A stretch of 64,000 nucleotides of DNA from NCBI RefSeq assembly GCF_000373905.1, contig NZ_KB892705.1, positions 744,001-808,000 of the forward strand, written 5' to 3'. The notes below the pieces were generated by a model, which saw only the letters and a program-made list of their open reading frames with translations, did not search any database and was not told the DNA's origin. Positions 18,380 to 27,498 of this stretch are shown here, one piece after another. The number at the start of each line of letters is the position of its first letter. Within the stretch, counting starts at the first letter, position 1. The position numbers were made by a program, and so were the translations under genes. Source of the DNA: Mycobacterium sp. 155 (GTDB lineage: Bacteria > Actinomycetota > Actinomycetes > Mycobacteriales > Mycobacteriaceae).

Positions 18380-20386
18380 TCAGAACCGGCCGCTACCGCC
18401 GCTGTAACTGCGGCCCGACGAGCGTGACGCGCCGCCATAGGACGTCGGACGACCCATGCTGCGGCCGCCTCCGTAGCCACCGCCGAGCCCCCCGCGCAGC
18501 ACATTGCCGATGATGATGCCGCCCAGCACCGCACCCATGTCCGATCCGCCGCCACCGCCGTACTGCGAGGCGTAGGAACGCTGTGCGGCGCGTACATCGT
18601 CATTGGCCAGCCCCTGCGCCTGTGCGGCCAGCGTCGACGCACCATTGGCGTGCGCGACAGCCTCATTCGGGTTCTCGCCGCGCTTGGCCAATGCGGCCTC
18701 CAACTGCCGGTTGGCTTCGGCGAGCCGGGTGCGGGCCTCGGGGCCAATGCTGCCGCGACGGGTATCGATGAAGTCGGACACGGCTTTGATCCGGGACCGC
18801 GCCGTTTCGATCGCCTGGTCCAGGGCGCGCGCCAGCCGCTCGGCGGCCTCGCGCTGAGCGTGCACGCTTGCCAGCAGTTGGTCCAGGTCGGCGTCGGCTT
18901 TGGTCAGCCGCGTGAATGTGCCGAGCGGATCGGCCGCGCCGTTGGCGGTTGCGTCGTCGGCAGCTTTGGCGGCCGCGTCGCGTGCGGTGGTCAGTTCAGC
19001 AGGCTGCGGTGTAGCCGGATCGTTGAGCAGAGCTGTGGCTTGACTGATGCCGTTGTTGATATCGGTGATCGCAGCAGGCAGTCCGGCGATCGCCCGGTTG
19101 ATGTCGCTCGAGGCGCTGTCCACCGCGTCGAGCAGAGTGCGTGCCTGCCCCAGCGCGGATTCCGCGGCACGTACGGCATCCACCAGCGCGGTCTGGTCGG
19201 CGGCGGGACGGGACACCAGACTGCGCGCCGACGCGATGCTGCGGTCGGCGAAGGCCAACCGTTCCTTGGCCGCATCGACGTTGCCCGCGACGGCACTCAA
19301 TGCATGCGCATCGAACTGCTGGTGCAGTACATCCAACGTCTGCTGCGACGGCGTCATGCGGGCGGTCAGATCGACCACCTGCTGGGTCATGTCGTCCAAC
19401 CGCGTCGGGGCATTGATCACCAGGTCTCGCAACTGGTCGAAGGCGGTGCTCTGGGCGTCGAGCTCGCGGTCGGCCTTCGCCGCCTCCACCACAACGCGGG
19501 TCAGCAGGTCGCGTCGCTGCAGCGGCGTCTCGGGTATCGCGTCGTCGAGGATCTGGCGCACGTTGAACGCCTGTGCCAGCGCGGTTTTCGCATTCGCGAC
19601 GGCCCGGCTGAACGCTTCGGTCTGCTTGGGGCCGAATTCCTCGACCGCCAGCTGCAATTCGGCGGCACTGGTGCGCACTGCGTTGTCGACGTCGACGACG
19701 ATCGAACGGGAGAGTTCGTCGAGAGCGTCGAGCGGCACCGTGGCCAACGCATTCGGGTCGGTGGGGTCGACCCGCTTGGCCGCCTCGAATTCGGCCTTGT
19801 GGCGCTTGGCCCTTCGTCGCGCCGACCACCACCACAGCAGCCCGGCCAGCGCCAGCACCACGCCGAGAGCGATCACCAACGCCGGCCACGAGATACCGGA
19901 CGCCGCTTGTGGTTCGGTGTTCAACCGATTGGCCGCCGCGATCGCCGCGCCGGCCCAGTCATCACGACGCAGCGCGGGAGTGATGCTGCTGCGCCGGATG
20001 TCGTCGGCCTCCGCGGAGCTGATGGTGGTGATGGTCGAGGGCACCTGGAAGGCGAACGCACGGTCCACGGTGGCCACCGCCAACAGCGCGTCGTCGTCAC
20101 CGAAATCGCTCATCGCCATCGTGCGCTGGGCCCACCCGAGCGCGTTCTGCCCGGAGAAGTCCTCGACGAAAACCACCCACAGCTTGATGCGGCGTTCGTT
20201 GTAGAGCTTGTCGAGCGCGCTGAGCACATCGGCGCGCTGGTGCGGTGAGAGCGCCCCCGCATTGTCGGTGAGCTGGGTGGCCAGCCGCAGCGGTGGCTCG
20301 GCACCGGCACTCGGGGCCACGAGCAGCCCGGCCATGAGGATTGCGAGCAGCATGGGCAGCAGACGGGCGATGCGCATGACGGTCAA
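18380..20386 (-). CDS. TPM-domain membrane protein (Rv2345-like)
   Basis: This 668-aa protein has an N-terminal signal peptide (MLLAILMAGLLVAPSAGAEPP). An extracytoplasmic TPM_phosphatase-type domain follows (residues ~38-165, TDNAGALSPHQRADVLSAL). One transmembrane span lies near 172-190, then a Trp pair and a basic stretch, a long coiled-coil region rich in Ala/Asp/Gln, and a Gly/Ser/Arg-rich tail (GGGYGGGRSMGRP). The overall design matches the mycobacterial gene beside dgt. Function is unsettled; TPM domains occur in photosystem repair and membrane stress proteins. It is convergent with mbtD (25-bp gap). Confidence 0.88.
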   Translation of the reverse strand: MTVMRIARLLPMLLAILMAGLLVAPSAGAEPPLRLATQLTDNAGALSPHQRADVLSALDKLYNERRIKLWVVFVEDFSGQNALGWAQRTMAMSDFGDDDALLAVATVDRAFAFQVPSTITTISSAEADDIRRSSITPALRRDDWAGAAIAAANRLNTEPQAASGISWPALVIALGVVLALAGLLWWWSARRRAKRHKAEFEAAKRVDPTDPNALATVPLDALDELSRSIVVDVDNAVRTSAAELQLAVEEFGPKQTEAFSRAVANAKTALAQAFNVRQILDDAIPETPLQRRDLLTRVVVEAAKADRELDAQSTAFDQLRDLVINAPTRLDDMTQQVVDLTARMTPSQQTLDVLHQQFDAHALSAVAGNVDAAKERLAFADRSIASARSLVSRPAADQTALVDAVRAAESALGQARTLLDAVDSASSDINRAIAGLPAAITDINNGISQATALLNDPATPQPAELTTARDAAAKAADDATANGAADPLGTFTRLTKADADLDQLLASVHAQREAAERLARALDQAIETARSRIKAVSDFIDTRRGSIGPEARTRLAEANRQLEAALAKRGENPNEAVAHANGASTLAAQAQGLANDDVRAAQRSYASQYGGGGGSDMGAVLGGIIIGNVLRGGLGGGYGGGRSMGRPTSYGGASRSSGRSYSGGSGRF

Positions 20387-20436
20387 TCTAATGTGCCGGA
20401 CGATGTTGCTGCTGCGTCCTGGCAGACTGTGCCTCG

Positions 20437-21711
20437 GTGAATGACGACGGGTACGACCCCTACGACGACTTCGACCGGGAACGCCTAGTGGTCGAAGCGC
20501 CGAAGGCGGCCGCCCTGCCCGGAACCGACACCGTGCACCGCACCGATTTCGCCAGGGACCGGGCCAGGGTGCTGCACAGCGCGGCCCTGCGTCGTTTGGC
20601 CGATAAGACCCAGGTCGTCGGGCCTCGGCAGAGTGAGACGCCCCGCACTCGGCTCACCCATTCTCTTGAAGTGGCCCAGATCGGCCGTGGCATGGCGATC
20701 GGGCTCGGCTGCGACCCCGACCTGGTGGACCTGGCCGGGCTGGCCCATGACATCGGCCATCCGCCCTACGGGCACAACGGCGAACGCGCGCTCAACGAGA
20801 TCGCGCAATCCTTCGGTGGATTCGAGGGCAACGCGCAGAACTTCCGCATCCTCACCCGGCTGGAACCCAAAGCCCTTGACAGCGAAGGTCGTTCCGCTGG
20901 ACTGAATCTGACCCGGGCCTCGCTGGACGCGGTGACCAAGTACCCGTGGCAGCGTTATGGCGGGCGCAAGAAGTTCGGGTTCTACGACGACGATGCCCAG
21001 GCGGCCGCATGGGTGCGCGCCGGCGCGCCCACCGAACGGGCCTGTCTGGAGGCGCAGGTCATGGACTGGGCCGACGACGTCGCCTATTCGGTGCACGACG
21101 TCGAGGACGGCGTGATTTCCGGGCGCATCGACTTGCGGGTACTTGCCGACGCCGACGCGGCCGCCTCGCTGGCCCGCTTGGGTGCCAAGTCGTTTCCGGT
21201 CCTCAGCCATGACGACCTGCTGGCTGCTGCCGACCGGCTGTCGCGGATGCCGGTGGTGACCGGGGTGGGGAAGTACGACGGCACCCTGGCGGCGTCGGTT
21301 GCGCTCAAACGGCTCACCAGCGAACTCGTCGGCCGGTTCGCCAACGCCGCCATCACCGAGACCCGGGAGGTCGCCGGCACCGGCCCGCTGCGACGCTTCG
21401 ACACCGACCTGGCGGTGCCCGTCATGGTGCGCGCCGAGGTCGCAGTGTTGAAGATGCTGGCGCTGCAGTTCATCATGTCCGACCACCAGCACCTGCAGAT
21501 CCAGACCGACCAGCGCACTCTTATCCACGAGGTCGCCCTGGCGTTGTGGGCTCAGGCCCCGGTGAGCCTCGACCCGCTGTTCGCACCGGAGTTCATCGCG
21601 GCGAACGATGACGGGGCCAGGCTGCGGGTGGTCATCGATCAGATCGCGTCCTACACCGAGAGTCGGTTGGAACGCGTCCACGAGGCGCGATCACCCCGTC
21701 CGCTGGGCTGA
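20437..21711 (+). CDS. dgt: deoxyguanosinetriphosphate triphosphohydrolase-like protein
   Basis: This HD-superfamily dNTPase hydrolyses dNTPs to deoxynucleosides and triphosphate. HD motifs are seen as [31 protein letters not shown] (near residue 100) and [17 protein letters not shown]. The length of 424 aa and the GTG start match the mycobacterial Dgt-like enzyme. The adjacency to dnaG is conserved and the two are probably co-transcribed (51-bp gap). Confidence 0.94.
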   Translation: MNDDGYDPYDDFDRERLVVEAPKAAALPGTDTVHRTDFARDRARVLHSAALRRLADKTQVVGPRQSETPRTRLTHSLEVAQIGRGMAIGLGCDPDLVDLAGLAHDIGHPPYGHNGERALNEIAQSFGGFEGNAQNFRILTRLEPKALDSEGRSAGLNLTRASLDAVTKYPWQRYGGRKKFGFYDDDAQAAAWVRAGAPTERACLEAQVMDWADDVAYSVHDVEDGVISGRIDLRVLADADAAASLARLGAKSFPVLSHDDLLAAADRLSRMPVVTGVGKYDGTLAASVALKRLTSELVGRFANAAITETREVAGTGPLRRFDTDLAVPVMVRAEVAVLKMLALQFIMSDHQHLQIQTDQRTLIHEVALALWAQAPVSLDPLFAPEFIAANDDGARLRVVIDQIASYTESRLERVHEARSPRPLG

Positions 21712-21762
21712 GCCCGTTCGATCCCGAAAAAGACGGCCTTCACCGCCGCATAGACTGAGTCG

Positions 21763-23661
21763 GTGGCCGGCCGCATTCCTGATCGCGACATCGCGGCCAT
21801 CCGCGAAAAAATCCGCATCGAGGACGTCGTCGGCGACTATGTCCAGTTGCGCCGCGCCGGTGCCGACTCGATGAAGGGCCTGTGCCCATTCCACGACGAG
21901 AAGTCGCCGTCGTTCCACGTCAGGCCGAACCACGGCCACTTCCACTGTTTCGGCTGCGGCGAAGGCGGTGACGTCTACGCCTTCATCCAGAAGATCGAGC
22001 ACATCAGCTTCGTCGAGGCGGTCGAGTTGCTCGCGGACCGCGTCGGCTACACCGTCACCTACACCGGTGCCTCCACCACCAACGTGCAACGCGACCGTGG
22101 CAGCCGCAGCCGGCTGCTGGCCGCCAACGCCGCCGCGCAGGAGTTCTACGCCGAGGCGCTGGCATCCGATGAAGCCGCCGAGGCGCGCAAGTACCTGACC
22201 GAACGCAACTTCGATGCCGCGGTGGCTGCGCAGTTCGGCTGCGGGTTCGCCCCGTCGGGTTGGGACAAGCTGACAAAGCACTTGCTGCGCAAAGGTTTTG
22301 AGTTCAAGGAGCTCGAAGCCGCCGGGCTCAGCCGGGAAGGTAAGCGCGGGCCCATGGACCGCTTCCACCGGCGGCTGCTGTGGCCGATCCGGGTGTCGTC
22401 GGGGGAGACCATCGGGTTCGGTGCGCGCCGGTTGTTCGACGACGACCAGAACCAGGCCAAGTACGTCAACACCCCCGAAACCGTGCTGTACAAGAAGTCG
22501 CAGGTGTTGTTCGGACTCGACCGCGCCAAACGCGATATCGCCAGAGGGCACCAGGCTGTCGTCGTCGAGGGCTACACCGATGTGATGGCCATGCACATGG
22601 CCGGCGTGACCACCGCGGTGGCCTCGTGCGGCACCGCGTTCGGTGACCAGCACCTGTCCATGCTGCGGCGACTCATGATGGACGACAATTGGTATCAAGG
22701 TGAATTGATATTCGTCTTCGATGGCGATGCCGCCGGACAAGCGGCTGCGCTGAAGGCCTTCGATGGAGACCAACAGGTCGCAGGCAAGTCCTTCGTCGCC
22801 GTGGCGGAGGGCGGATTGGACCCGTGTGATTTGCGCCTGAAAAAGGGCGATGCGGCGCTGCGCGAGCTTGTCGCAAAACGGCAGCCGATGTTCGAGTATG
22901 CGGTTCGGTCCATCCTCTTGCGATTCGATCTGGATACCGAAGAAGGGCGAGTCGAAGGACTACGTCAGACCGTTCCTCTCTTGGGGAAGATCAGAGATCC
23001 GTCCTTACGCGACGGCTACGCGACAAAGCTTGCCGATTCATGGGTCGGGTGGCCGAACATCCCTCAGGTCGTCAAGCGGGTCCGTGAGGAAGCCGCAAAG
23101 GGGGGACGACGCGCCGCCGTCGAACCCCAGGCACGCCCGAAGGCTGCGGCTCCGCCCGTGCAACGGCCGAACCCCGCGGACCCGACGCTGTGGCCGCAAC
23201 GCGAAGCGCTCAAGGCCGGGTTGCAGTACCCCGGCCTGGCCGGTCCCGTGTTCGACTCTTTGACCGTGGAGAGCTTCACCCATCCCGGCTACGCGGCGGT
23301 GCGGGCCGCGATCGAGACGGCCGGGGGGACGGCGTCCGGGCTCTCGGGCGCGCAGTGGATCGAAGTCGTCCGCGAGCAGACCAACTCGCCGGCGGCGGCC
23401 AGTCTGGTCAACGAACTCGGCGTGGAAGCCATCAACGTCGAGGACGACGAGCAACTGCCGCGTTACGTCGGCAGCGTGCTGGCGCGGCTGCAGGAGGTGT
23501 GGGTCGGGCGGCAGATCGCAGAGGTCAAATCCAAGTTGCAGCGCATGTCGCCGGTCGAGCAGGGCGATGAATACCACGCGCTGTTCGGTGACCTGGTGGC
23601 GATGGAGTCATACCGCCGCAGCCTGCTGGAACAAGCCAGTGGTGACGACCTGACTGCGTGA
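21763..23661 (+). CDS. dnaG: DNA primase
   Basis: This replication primase has 632 aa and a GTG start. The N-terminal zinc-binding domain is CPFHDEKSP ... HCFGCGEGGDVYAF (residues ~44-70). The RNA polymerase core has KGLCPF context and TOPRIM motifs VVEGYTDVMAM (near 266) and FVFDGDAAGQAA (near 317). The C-terminal helicase-binding domain covers the last ~150 residues. The stop is followed 16 bases later by a small exported protein gene. Confidence 0.96.
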   Translation: MAGRIPDRDIAAIREKIRIEDVVGDYVQLRRAGADSMKGLCPFHDEKSPSFHVRPNHGHFHCFGCGEGGDVYAFIQKIEHISFVEAVELLADRVGYTVTYTGASTTNVQRDRGSRSRLLAANAAAQEFYAEALASDEAAEARKYLTERNFDAAVAAQFGCGFAPSGWDKLTKHLLRKGFEFKELEAAGLSREGKRGPMDRFHRRLLWPIRVSSGETIGFGARRLFDDDQNQAKYVNTPETVLYKKSQVLFGLDRAKRDIARGHQAVVVEGYTDVMAMHMAGVTTAVASCGTAFGDQHLSMLRRLMMDDNWYQGELIFVFDGDAAGQAAALKAFDGDQQVAGKSFVAVAEGGLDPCDLRLKKGDAALRELVAKRQPMFEYAVRSILLRFDLDTEEGRVEGLRQTVPLLGKIRDPSLRDGYATKLADSWVGWPNIPQVVKRVREEAAKGGRRAAVEPQARPKAAAPPVQRPNPADPTLWPQREALKAGLQYPGLAGPVFDSLTVESFTHPGYAAVRAAIETAGGTASGLSGAQWIEVVREQTNSPAAASLVNELGVEAINVEDDEQLPRYVGSVLARLQEVWVGRQIAEVKSKLQRMSPVEQGDEYHALFGDLVAMESYRRSLLEQASGDDLTA

Positions 23662-23677
23662 TCGCTCACATCACGAT

Positions 23678-24007
23678 ATGGTGAACGCACTGTCCACCGT
23701 GGGCGAGGCGAGAAAGGCAACCCTGGTGAAATTGATCAGCACCCCGACGCGGCGGTTTGTCGCGGTTGGCGCTTTCGTGGTGGCGGCGGCCGCTTCGGTG
23801 GCCGCTCCGGCATTCCTGAGCCAGCAGACCGTGACTGCGGGCCCGGCTTGCTTGGCCTGGTTCGGGAACAAGGAGGACGGTAAGTGCCTGTCCTACTCGA
23901 ATGGCCAATCCGGCCAAATCGGGACGCCATGGGTTGGTGGGGGAGGTAGCGGCGTGTCCACCGGCCCGCTGATGCCAGGCACCACCATCAGCCGGGGCAT
24001 CGGCTAG
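23678..24007 (+). CDS. small exported protein, conserved in mycobacteria
   Basis: This 109-residue ORF may really begin at a later GTG (VKLISTPTRRFV). A hydrophobic segment VAVGAFVVAAAASVAAPAFL forms a signal peptide. The mature part holds two cysteines (GPACLAWFGNKEDGKCLSY) and a Gly-rich end (GTPWVGGGGSG). No domain is recognised. It is tail-to-tail with the next gene, with a 4-base overlap (24004-24007). Confidence 0.7.
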   Translation: MVNALSTVGEARKATLVKLISTPTRRFVAVGAFVVAAAASVAAPAFLSQQTVTAGPACLAWFGNKEDGKCLSYSNGQSGQIGTPWVGGGGSGVSTGPLMPGTTISRGIG

Positions 24008-24273
24008 CTCGAGCTCCAGTCGCGCTTTTTCGAAACGTCGGTGTTCTCCACGGAGAGCACCGACGTTTCCGCATCTATAGGGGTCATCGTCACGAACTGC
24101 GGGTCCGGGGACACGCGCTTGGCGATGGTCCGGCGGCCGGCATCGAGCACGGCCTTGGTCGCGGGATTGCCGGTCACCGCGCGATAGGTGCTGGCGATCT
24201 GCTCGTAGCGGCGTCGCCCCGCCTTGGCGCCCAGTACATAGCCGACTGCGATCACGGCGGCGTAGCGGATCAC
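24004..24273 (-). CDS. conserved membrane-anchored protein (Rv2342-like)
   Basis: This 89-residue protein starts at GTG 24273, preceded by GGAGGA at good spacing. It opens with one hydrophobic span (VIRYAAVIAVGYVLGAKAG) and a basic helix (RRRYEQIASTYRAVTGNP), then a soluble tail. The family is conserved beside dnaG in mycobacteria; function is unknown. The longer frame to 24318 lacks a suitable ribosome-binding site. A strong hairpin (24033-24068) is embedded in its 3' end. Confidence 0.75.
   Translation of the reverse strand: MIRYAAVIAVGYVLGAKAGRRRYEQIASTYRAVTGNPATKAVLDAGRRTIAKRVSPDPQFVTMTPIDAETSVLSVENTDVSKKRDWSSS
24033..24068. terminator. 17-bp hairpin inside the 3' end of the convergent gene pair
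   Basis: AAACGTCGGTGTTCTCC pairs with GGAGAGCACCGACGTTT around a two-base loop, with one G-T wobble. It lies 26 bases after the rightward stop (24007) and 65 to 30 bases before the leftward stop. It could terminate the rightward transcript from dnaG and the exported protein. It also sits in coding sequence, which is odd. Confidence 0.5.
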
Positions 24274-24433
24274 GGCGTTCCTCCCAGACGGCGAATGTGT
24301 ACTTCCATCCTGCCTCACCGCCGCGCCGACGCGCCGGTCCGGGAGCGCATTGGCGGCGGCGGTGGTCCGTAGGCTAGAGTCAACGCTCGGCCCGCACGGA
24401 GCATGCTCCGCGCGGACATCACGCAGAAAGTAG

Positions 24434-24506
24434 TCCCCTGTAGCTCAATTGGCAGAGCTCCCGACTGTTAATCGGGCGGTTATTGGTTCGAGTCCAATCG
24501 GGGGAG
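24434..24506 (+). tRNA. tRNA-Asn (GTT)
   Basis: The cloverleaf is complete: acceptor TCCCCTG / CGGGGGA, D arm GCTC...GAGC, anticodon stem CCGAC / ATCGG with loop holding GTT, and T arm TTGGTTCGAGTCCAA. The discriminator base is G and CA follows in the genome. The location near dnaG matches the mycobacterial asnT locus. Confidence 0.95.
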
Positions 24507-24517
24507 CAACAATCTTC

Positions 24518-24829
24518 TTACTTCTTGGCCTGCTGCTGTTGCCGCGCAGCCTGGGCGAGCGCTTCCATCAACGGGTTGGCGGCTGAGGCCAGGGCTTGAC
24601 GTTCCTCGTCGGTGAGTTGGTAGAGAGTCCACACGCCCCATGCGGCCGGCCGGATGTACACCGTCACCTCCCGGCGGGTGTTCTGCAGTACGGCGGGAAC
24701 GGGCACTGCGCGGTCCAGGGTGGCGGCACTGGCCAATTCTTCGGCGATCTTGTCGACGTCAGCCGACTCCTGCAGTTGGTACAGCACAGCCTTGTTGAAC
24801 GGTCCTTCCATCGCGAGGAACCAGGCCAT
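24518..24829 (-). CDS. conserved hypothetical protein (103 aa)
   Basis: This small cytoplasmic protein begins MAWFLAMEGPFNK and ends in a Gln/Lys stretch (AARQQQQAKK). AAGGAG lies upstream of the ATG at 24829, which I prefer to the GTG one codon earlier. There are no membrane spans or catalytic motifs. It is convergent with tRNA-Asn. Function is unknown. Confidence 0.65.
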   Translation of the reverse strand: MAWFLAMEGPFNKAVLYQLQESADVDKIAEELASAATLDRAVPVPAVLQNTRREVTVYIRPAAWGVWTLYQLTDEERQALASAANPLMEALAQAARQQQQAKK

Positions 24830-24979
24830 CACATCTCCTTCGGTCGGTGTCGGCCGTCACTGTAAGTGATCTGGGCGAATTGTGGGCAGGTAACGAGGGC
24901 CCGCGACACGTTCATCGGCCGCGTGACGACACCCGCGCATGCCTCCCAGGAACCGCTCAGGATTGGCTAGGCTCGTGGC

Positions 24980-25474
24980 GTGCATCCTCGGCTGATCGCC
25001 ACCGCCATGTTCGTCGGGCTCATCACGGCCGGTTGTGGCTGGAGTCCGTCTTCGGCGCCGCCACCGAAACCGGATACCTGCAAACCGACGGACGGCCCCA
25101 GCCCCGACGCTGTTGCCCAGGCGATCGCCGATCTACCCAACCCGGAGGCCGGGGCGCAGTGGACTCGGGTCAGAGACGGCCACACCTCCAACTGCCGGCT
25201 GTACTGGGTGCAGGTAGGGCAGCGGAATCCGCAGCTCAACAGCGTCGGGCAGCTGCTGTTTTTCGACAGGCAGACGCCGCTGGGCCCGGCCACCCCGGAG
25301 CCGCGTCCGTACATCAACGTCGTGACCAATGCCGATGACACCGTGGTGGTCAACTATCAGTGGCAGCAGGGTCAGGATTCGCCCAAGGCGCCCACCGGTA
25401 TCGCGACGGTGCGGTTCCGGATCGGTGACGACGGCAAGCTGCTGGCCATCGACCCGCTGCCGCCCAGTCCTTAA
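24980..25474 (+). CDS. lipoprotein, LppP/LprE type
   Basis: This 164-aa lipoprotein has a signal peptide with lipobox LITAGC (Cys near residue 19), so it is membrane-anchored outside the cell. The mature protein contains CRLYWVQVG and FFDRQTPLGPATPEPRPY, which recall the mycobacterial LppP/LprE family; the locus corresponds to lppQ in M. tuberculosis. Its role is unknown. The 3' end overlaps the convergent acyl-CoA dehydrogenase by four bases. Confidence 0.8.
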   Translation: MHPRLIATAMFVGLITAGCGWSPSSAPPPKPDTCKPTDGPSPDAVAQAIADLPNPEAGAQWTRVRDGHTSNCRLYWVQVGQRNPQLNSVGQLLFFDRQTPLGPATPEPRPYINVVTNADDTVVVNYQWQQGQDSPKAPTGIATVRFRIGDDGKLLAIDPLPPSP

Positions 25475-27393
25475 CCGTTGACCAGTTCAGCCGGATCGAG
25501 CATTGCTGCGTAACGCAGTTGCTCGGGGATGCCGAAGCCGTCGACGAGGGTTTCGGCGTGTGGCCGCAGGGTGCGGCAGCGCTCGTTGATGCCCCGGGTG
25601 ACGGCCTTGGCGCGTTCAGTGGATAGGTAGCGGTGTTCGATGAACCAGGCCTTGTCGTCCTCGATGACCGACAGTGCGTACAGGTCGCAGACGTCTTCCA
25701 GCAGTTCGCGCGCAGTGTCGTCCTCGCACGCGGCGATGCCGGCGACGAACGCCTCTAGGATCACTCGGTCGATGTGAGCTGACGCGGCATGTAGCACGTG
25801 GTCCTGCACGGCGTTGAACGCGTCGAACGCGCTCATCTCCTTGGCCTTGCCCTGCAACCGGCGGGCCACCGTGGAGAGCAGGTATTCCTCGCGGTCCTCG
25901 AACATCTTGACCTGGGTACCGCGGTTGAACAGGCTGCCTTCTTCCTCATTGTCCTGGCGGCTGTCCAGCACGGTCTGGATGATGGTTTCCGCCGAGGTGC
26001 GCTTGAGCACCCGCTCGCCGGCGAAGTTGGCGGCGAACCGCACCCATTCCACCGGGCTCATGCCCTTGATGTCGTCGGCGTAGGCGGTCAGGAGCTCCTT
26101 GGCCACCAGCTGGGTCAGTACGTGGTTGTCACCCTCGAACGTGGTGAACACATCGGTGTCGGCGCGCAGCGCGATCAGTCGGTTCTCCGCGAGATAGCCT
26201 GCGCCACCGCATGCTTCGCGCGCTTCCTGGATGGCCTTGCTGGCGTGCCAGGTGTTCGCGGCCTTCAGTCCTGCCGCGCGCGCCTCTAGTTCGCGCTGCT
26301 CCTCGGCGTCAGGATTGTCCGAGGTCTGCAGTTCATGGCACTTGGACACCAATTCGTTCTGCGCGAACTGCAGTGCATAGGACTTGGCGATCAGCGGCAA
26401 CAGCCGCCGTTGGTGCACCAGGTAGTCCATGATGAGCACCTCTTGATCGCTCTTTGGCGCTTCAAACTGCCTGCGTTCCAACGCATATCGCGTGGCGATG
26501 TCAAGGGCGACGCGGGCTGCGGCGGCAGCGCTGCCGCCGACGGTGACGCGACCGCGGATCAGCGTGCCGAGCATGGTGAAGAAGCGACGGCCGGGGTTTT
26601 CGATCGGTGAGCTGTAAGTGCCGTCGGGCGCGACGTCGGCGTAGCGGTTGAGCAGATTTTCCCGCGGCACCCGTACGTGGTCGAACACGATACGGCCGTT
26701 GTCGACGCCGGGTAGCCCACCCTTGTAGTGGCAGTCCGACGTCGTCACGCCGGGCATGTCGTTACCCATGTCGTCACGGATCGGCACCACGAAGCAGTGC
26801 ACCCCGTGGCTCACCCCGTCCGGAGTGATCAATTGTGCGAAAACCGCTGCAACCCTTGCGGTCTCGGCGGCACCACCGATGTAGTCCTTGCGCGCTGTCG
26901 GGGTCGGGGAGTGGATCACGAACTCTTCGGTCTCGGGATCGTAGGTCGCCGTGGTCTCCAGGGACTGCACGTCGCTGCCGTGACCGGTCTCGGTCATGGC
27001 GAAACAGCCCAGCAGGTCGAGGTCGATGAGCCGGCGCACATAGGCCTTGTGGTGCCGCTCGGTGCCGAGGTTCTCGATGGCGCCACCGAACAGGCCCCAC
27101 TGCACGCCTGCCTTGACCATCAGGGACAGGTCGGACATGGCGAGCATCTCGATGCTGCTGATCGCGGCGCCGACGTCGCCATTGCCGCCGTACTCCTTGC
27201 GGAACCCGTCCTCAGCCGCTCCTGCGGCCGCCATGATCTTGAGTTGCTCGGCGACCTTGGCCCGGGCGATGGCGGTGTTGGGCGTGTAGTGCGGCCGGAA
27301 TTTTTCGTCCGCCAGCTTGGCCCGCATGGCGTTCTTGGTGTCTCGCCAGCGCCCGTCCAGTGTGTTGCGCAGATGCACGGCAGTGGAGGTCAT
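25471..27393 (-). CDS. acyl-CoA dehydrogenase/oxidase family protein (640 aa)
   Basis: This FAD flavoenzyme has a long architecture of acyl-CoA dehydrogenase core plus C-terminal acyl-CoA-oxidase-type extension. FAD and substrate signatures are visible: LLGCFAMTETGHGSDVQSLETTA (residues ~150), and IQEAREACGGAGYLAENRL with ADTDVFTTFEGDNHVL near 400-430. It presumably catalyses alpha,beta-dehydrogenation of an acyl-CoA in fatty-acid oxidation, and oxidase versus dehydrogenase cannot be decided from sequence. I start at ATG 27391-27393 (MTSTAVHLRNT). The longer frame to 27462 reads into the intergenic hairpin. Confidence 0.9.
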   Translation of the reverse strand: MTSTAVHLRNTLDGRWRDTKNAMRAKLADEKFRPHYTPNTAIARAKVAEQLKIMAAAGAAEDGFRKEYGGNGDVGAAISSIEMLAMSDLSLMVKAGVQWGLFGGAIENLGTERHHKAYVRRLIDLDLLGCFAMTETGHGSDVQSLETTATYDPETEEFVIHSPTPTARKDYIGGAAETARVAAVFAQLITPDGVSHGVHCFVVPIRDDMGNDMPGVTTSDCHYKGGLPGVDNGRIVFDHVRVPRENLLNRYADVAPDGTYSSPIENPGRRFFTMLGTLIRGRVTVGGSAAAAARVALDIATRYALERRQFEAPKSDQEVLIMDYLVHQRRLLPLIAKSYALQFAQNELVSKCHELQTSDNPDAEEQRELEARAAGLKAANTWHASKAIQEAREACGGAGYLAENRLIALRADTDVFTTFEGDNHVLTQLVAKELLTAYADDIKGMSPVEWVRFAANFAGERVLKRTSAETIIQTVLDSRQDNEEEGSLFNRGTQVKMFEDREEYLLSTVARRLQGKAKEMSAFDAFNAVQDHVLHAASAHIDRVILEAFVAGIAACEDDTARELLEDVCDLYALSVIEDDKAWFIEHRYLSTERAKAVTRGINERCRTLRPHAETLVDGFGIPEQLRYAAMLDPAELVNG

Positions 27394-27425
27394 ACTCGAC
27401 GGTAGCGTGCGCGCAACAAAAAGAA

Positions 27426-27488
27426 CGTCGAGATCGACGCTAGGGTCGTTGTTTTCGCGCAATCACGACCCTGGCGTCGATTTCGACG
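27426..27488. repeat. long inverted repeat between MFS and acyl-CoA dehydrogenase genes
   Basis: Two 24-bp arms (27426-27449 and 27465-27488) pair with only two mismatches around a 15-base loop. The inner parts read TAGGGTCGT and ACGACCCTG. It lies just after the leftward MFS stop, so it could terminate or attenuate that transcript. The near-palindromic arms also fit a dispersed intergenic repeat. Confidence 0.8.
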
Positions 27489-27498
27489 AAGAGACGAC

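Noticed and set aside
18650..20248. 532-codon ORF on the + strand opposite the TPM-domain gene
   Set aside because: It is the antisense frame of a gene with clear signal peptide, TM and domain order, and its translation has no family features.
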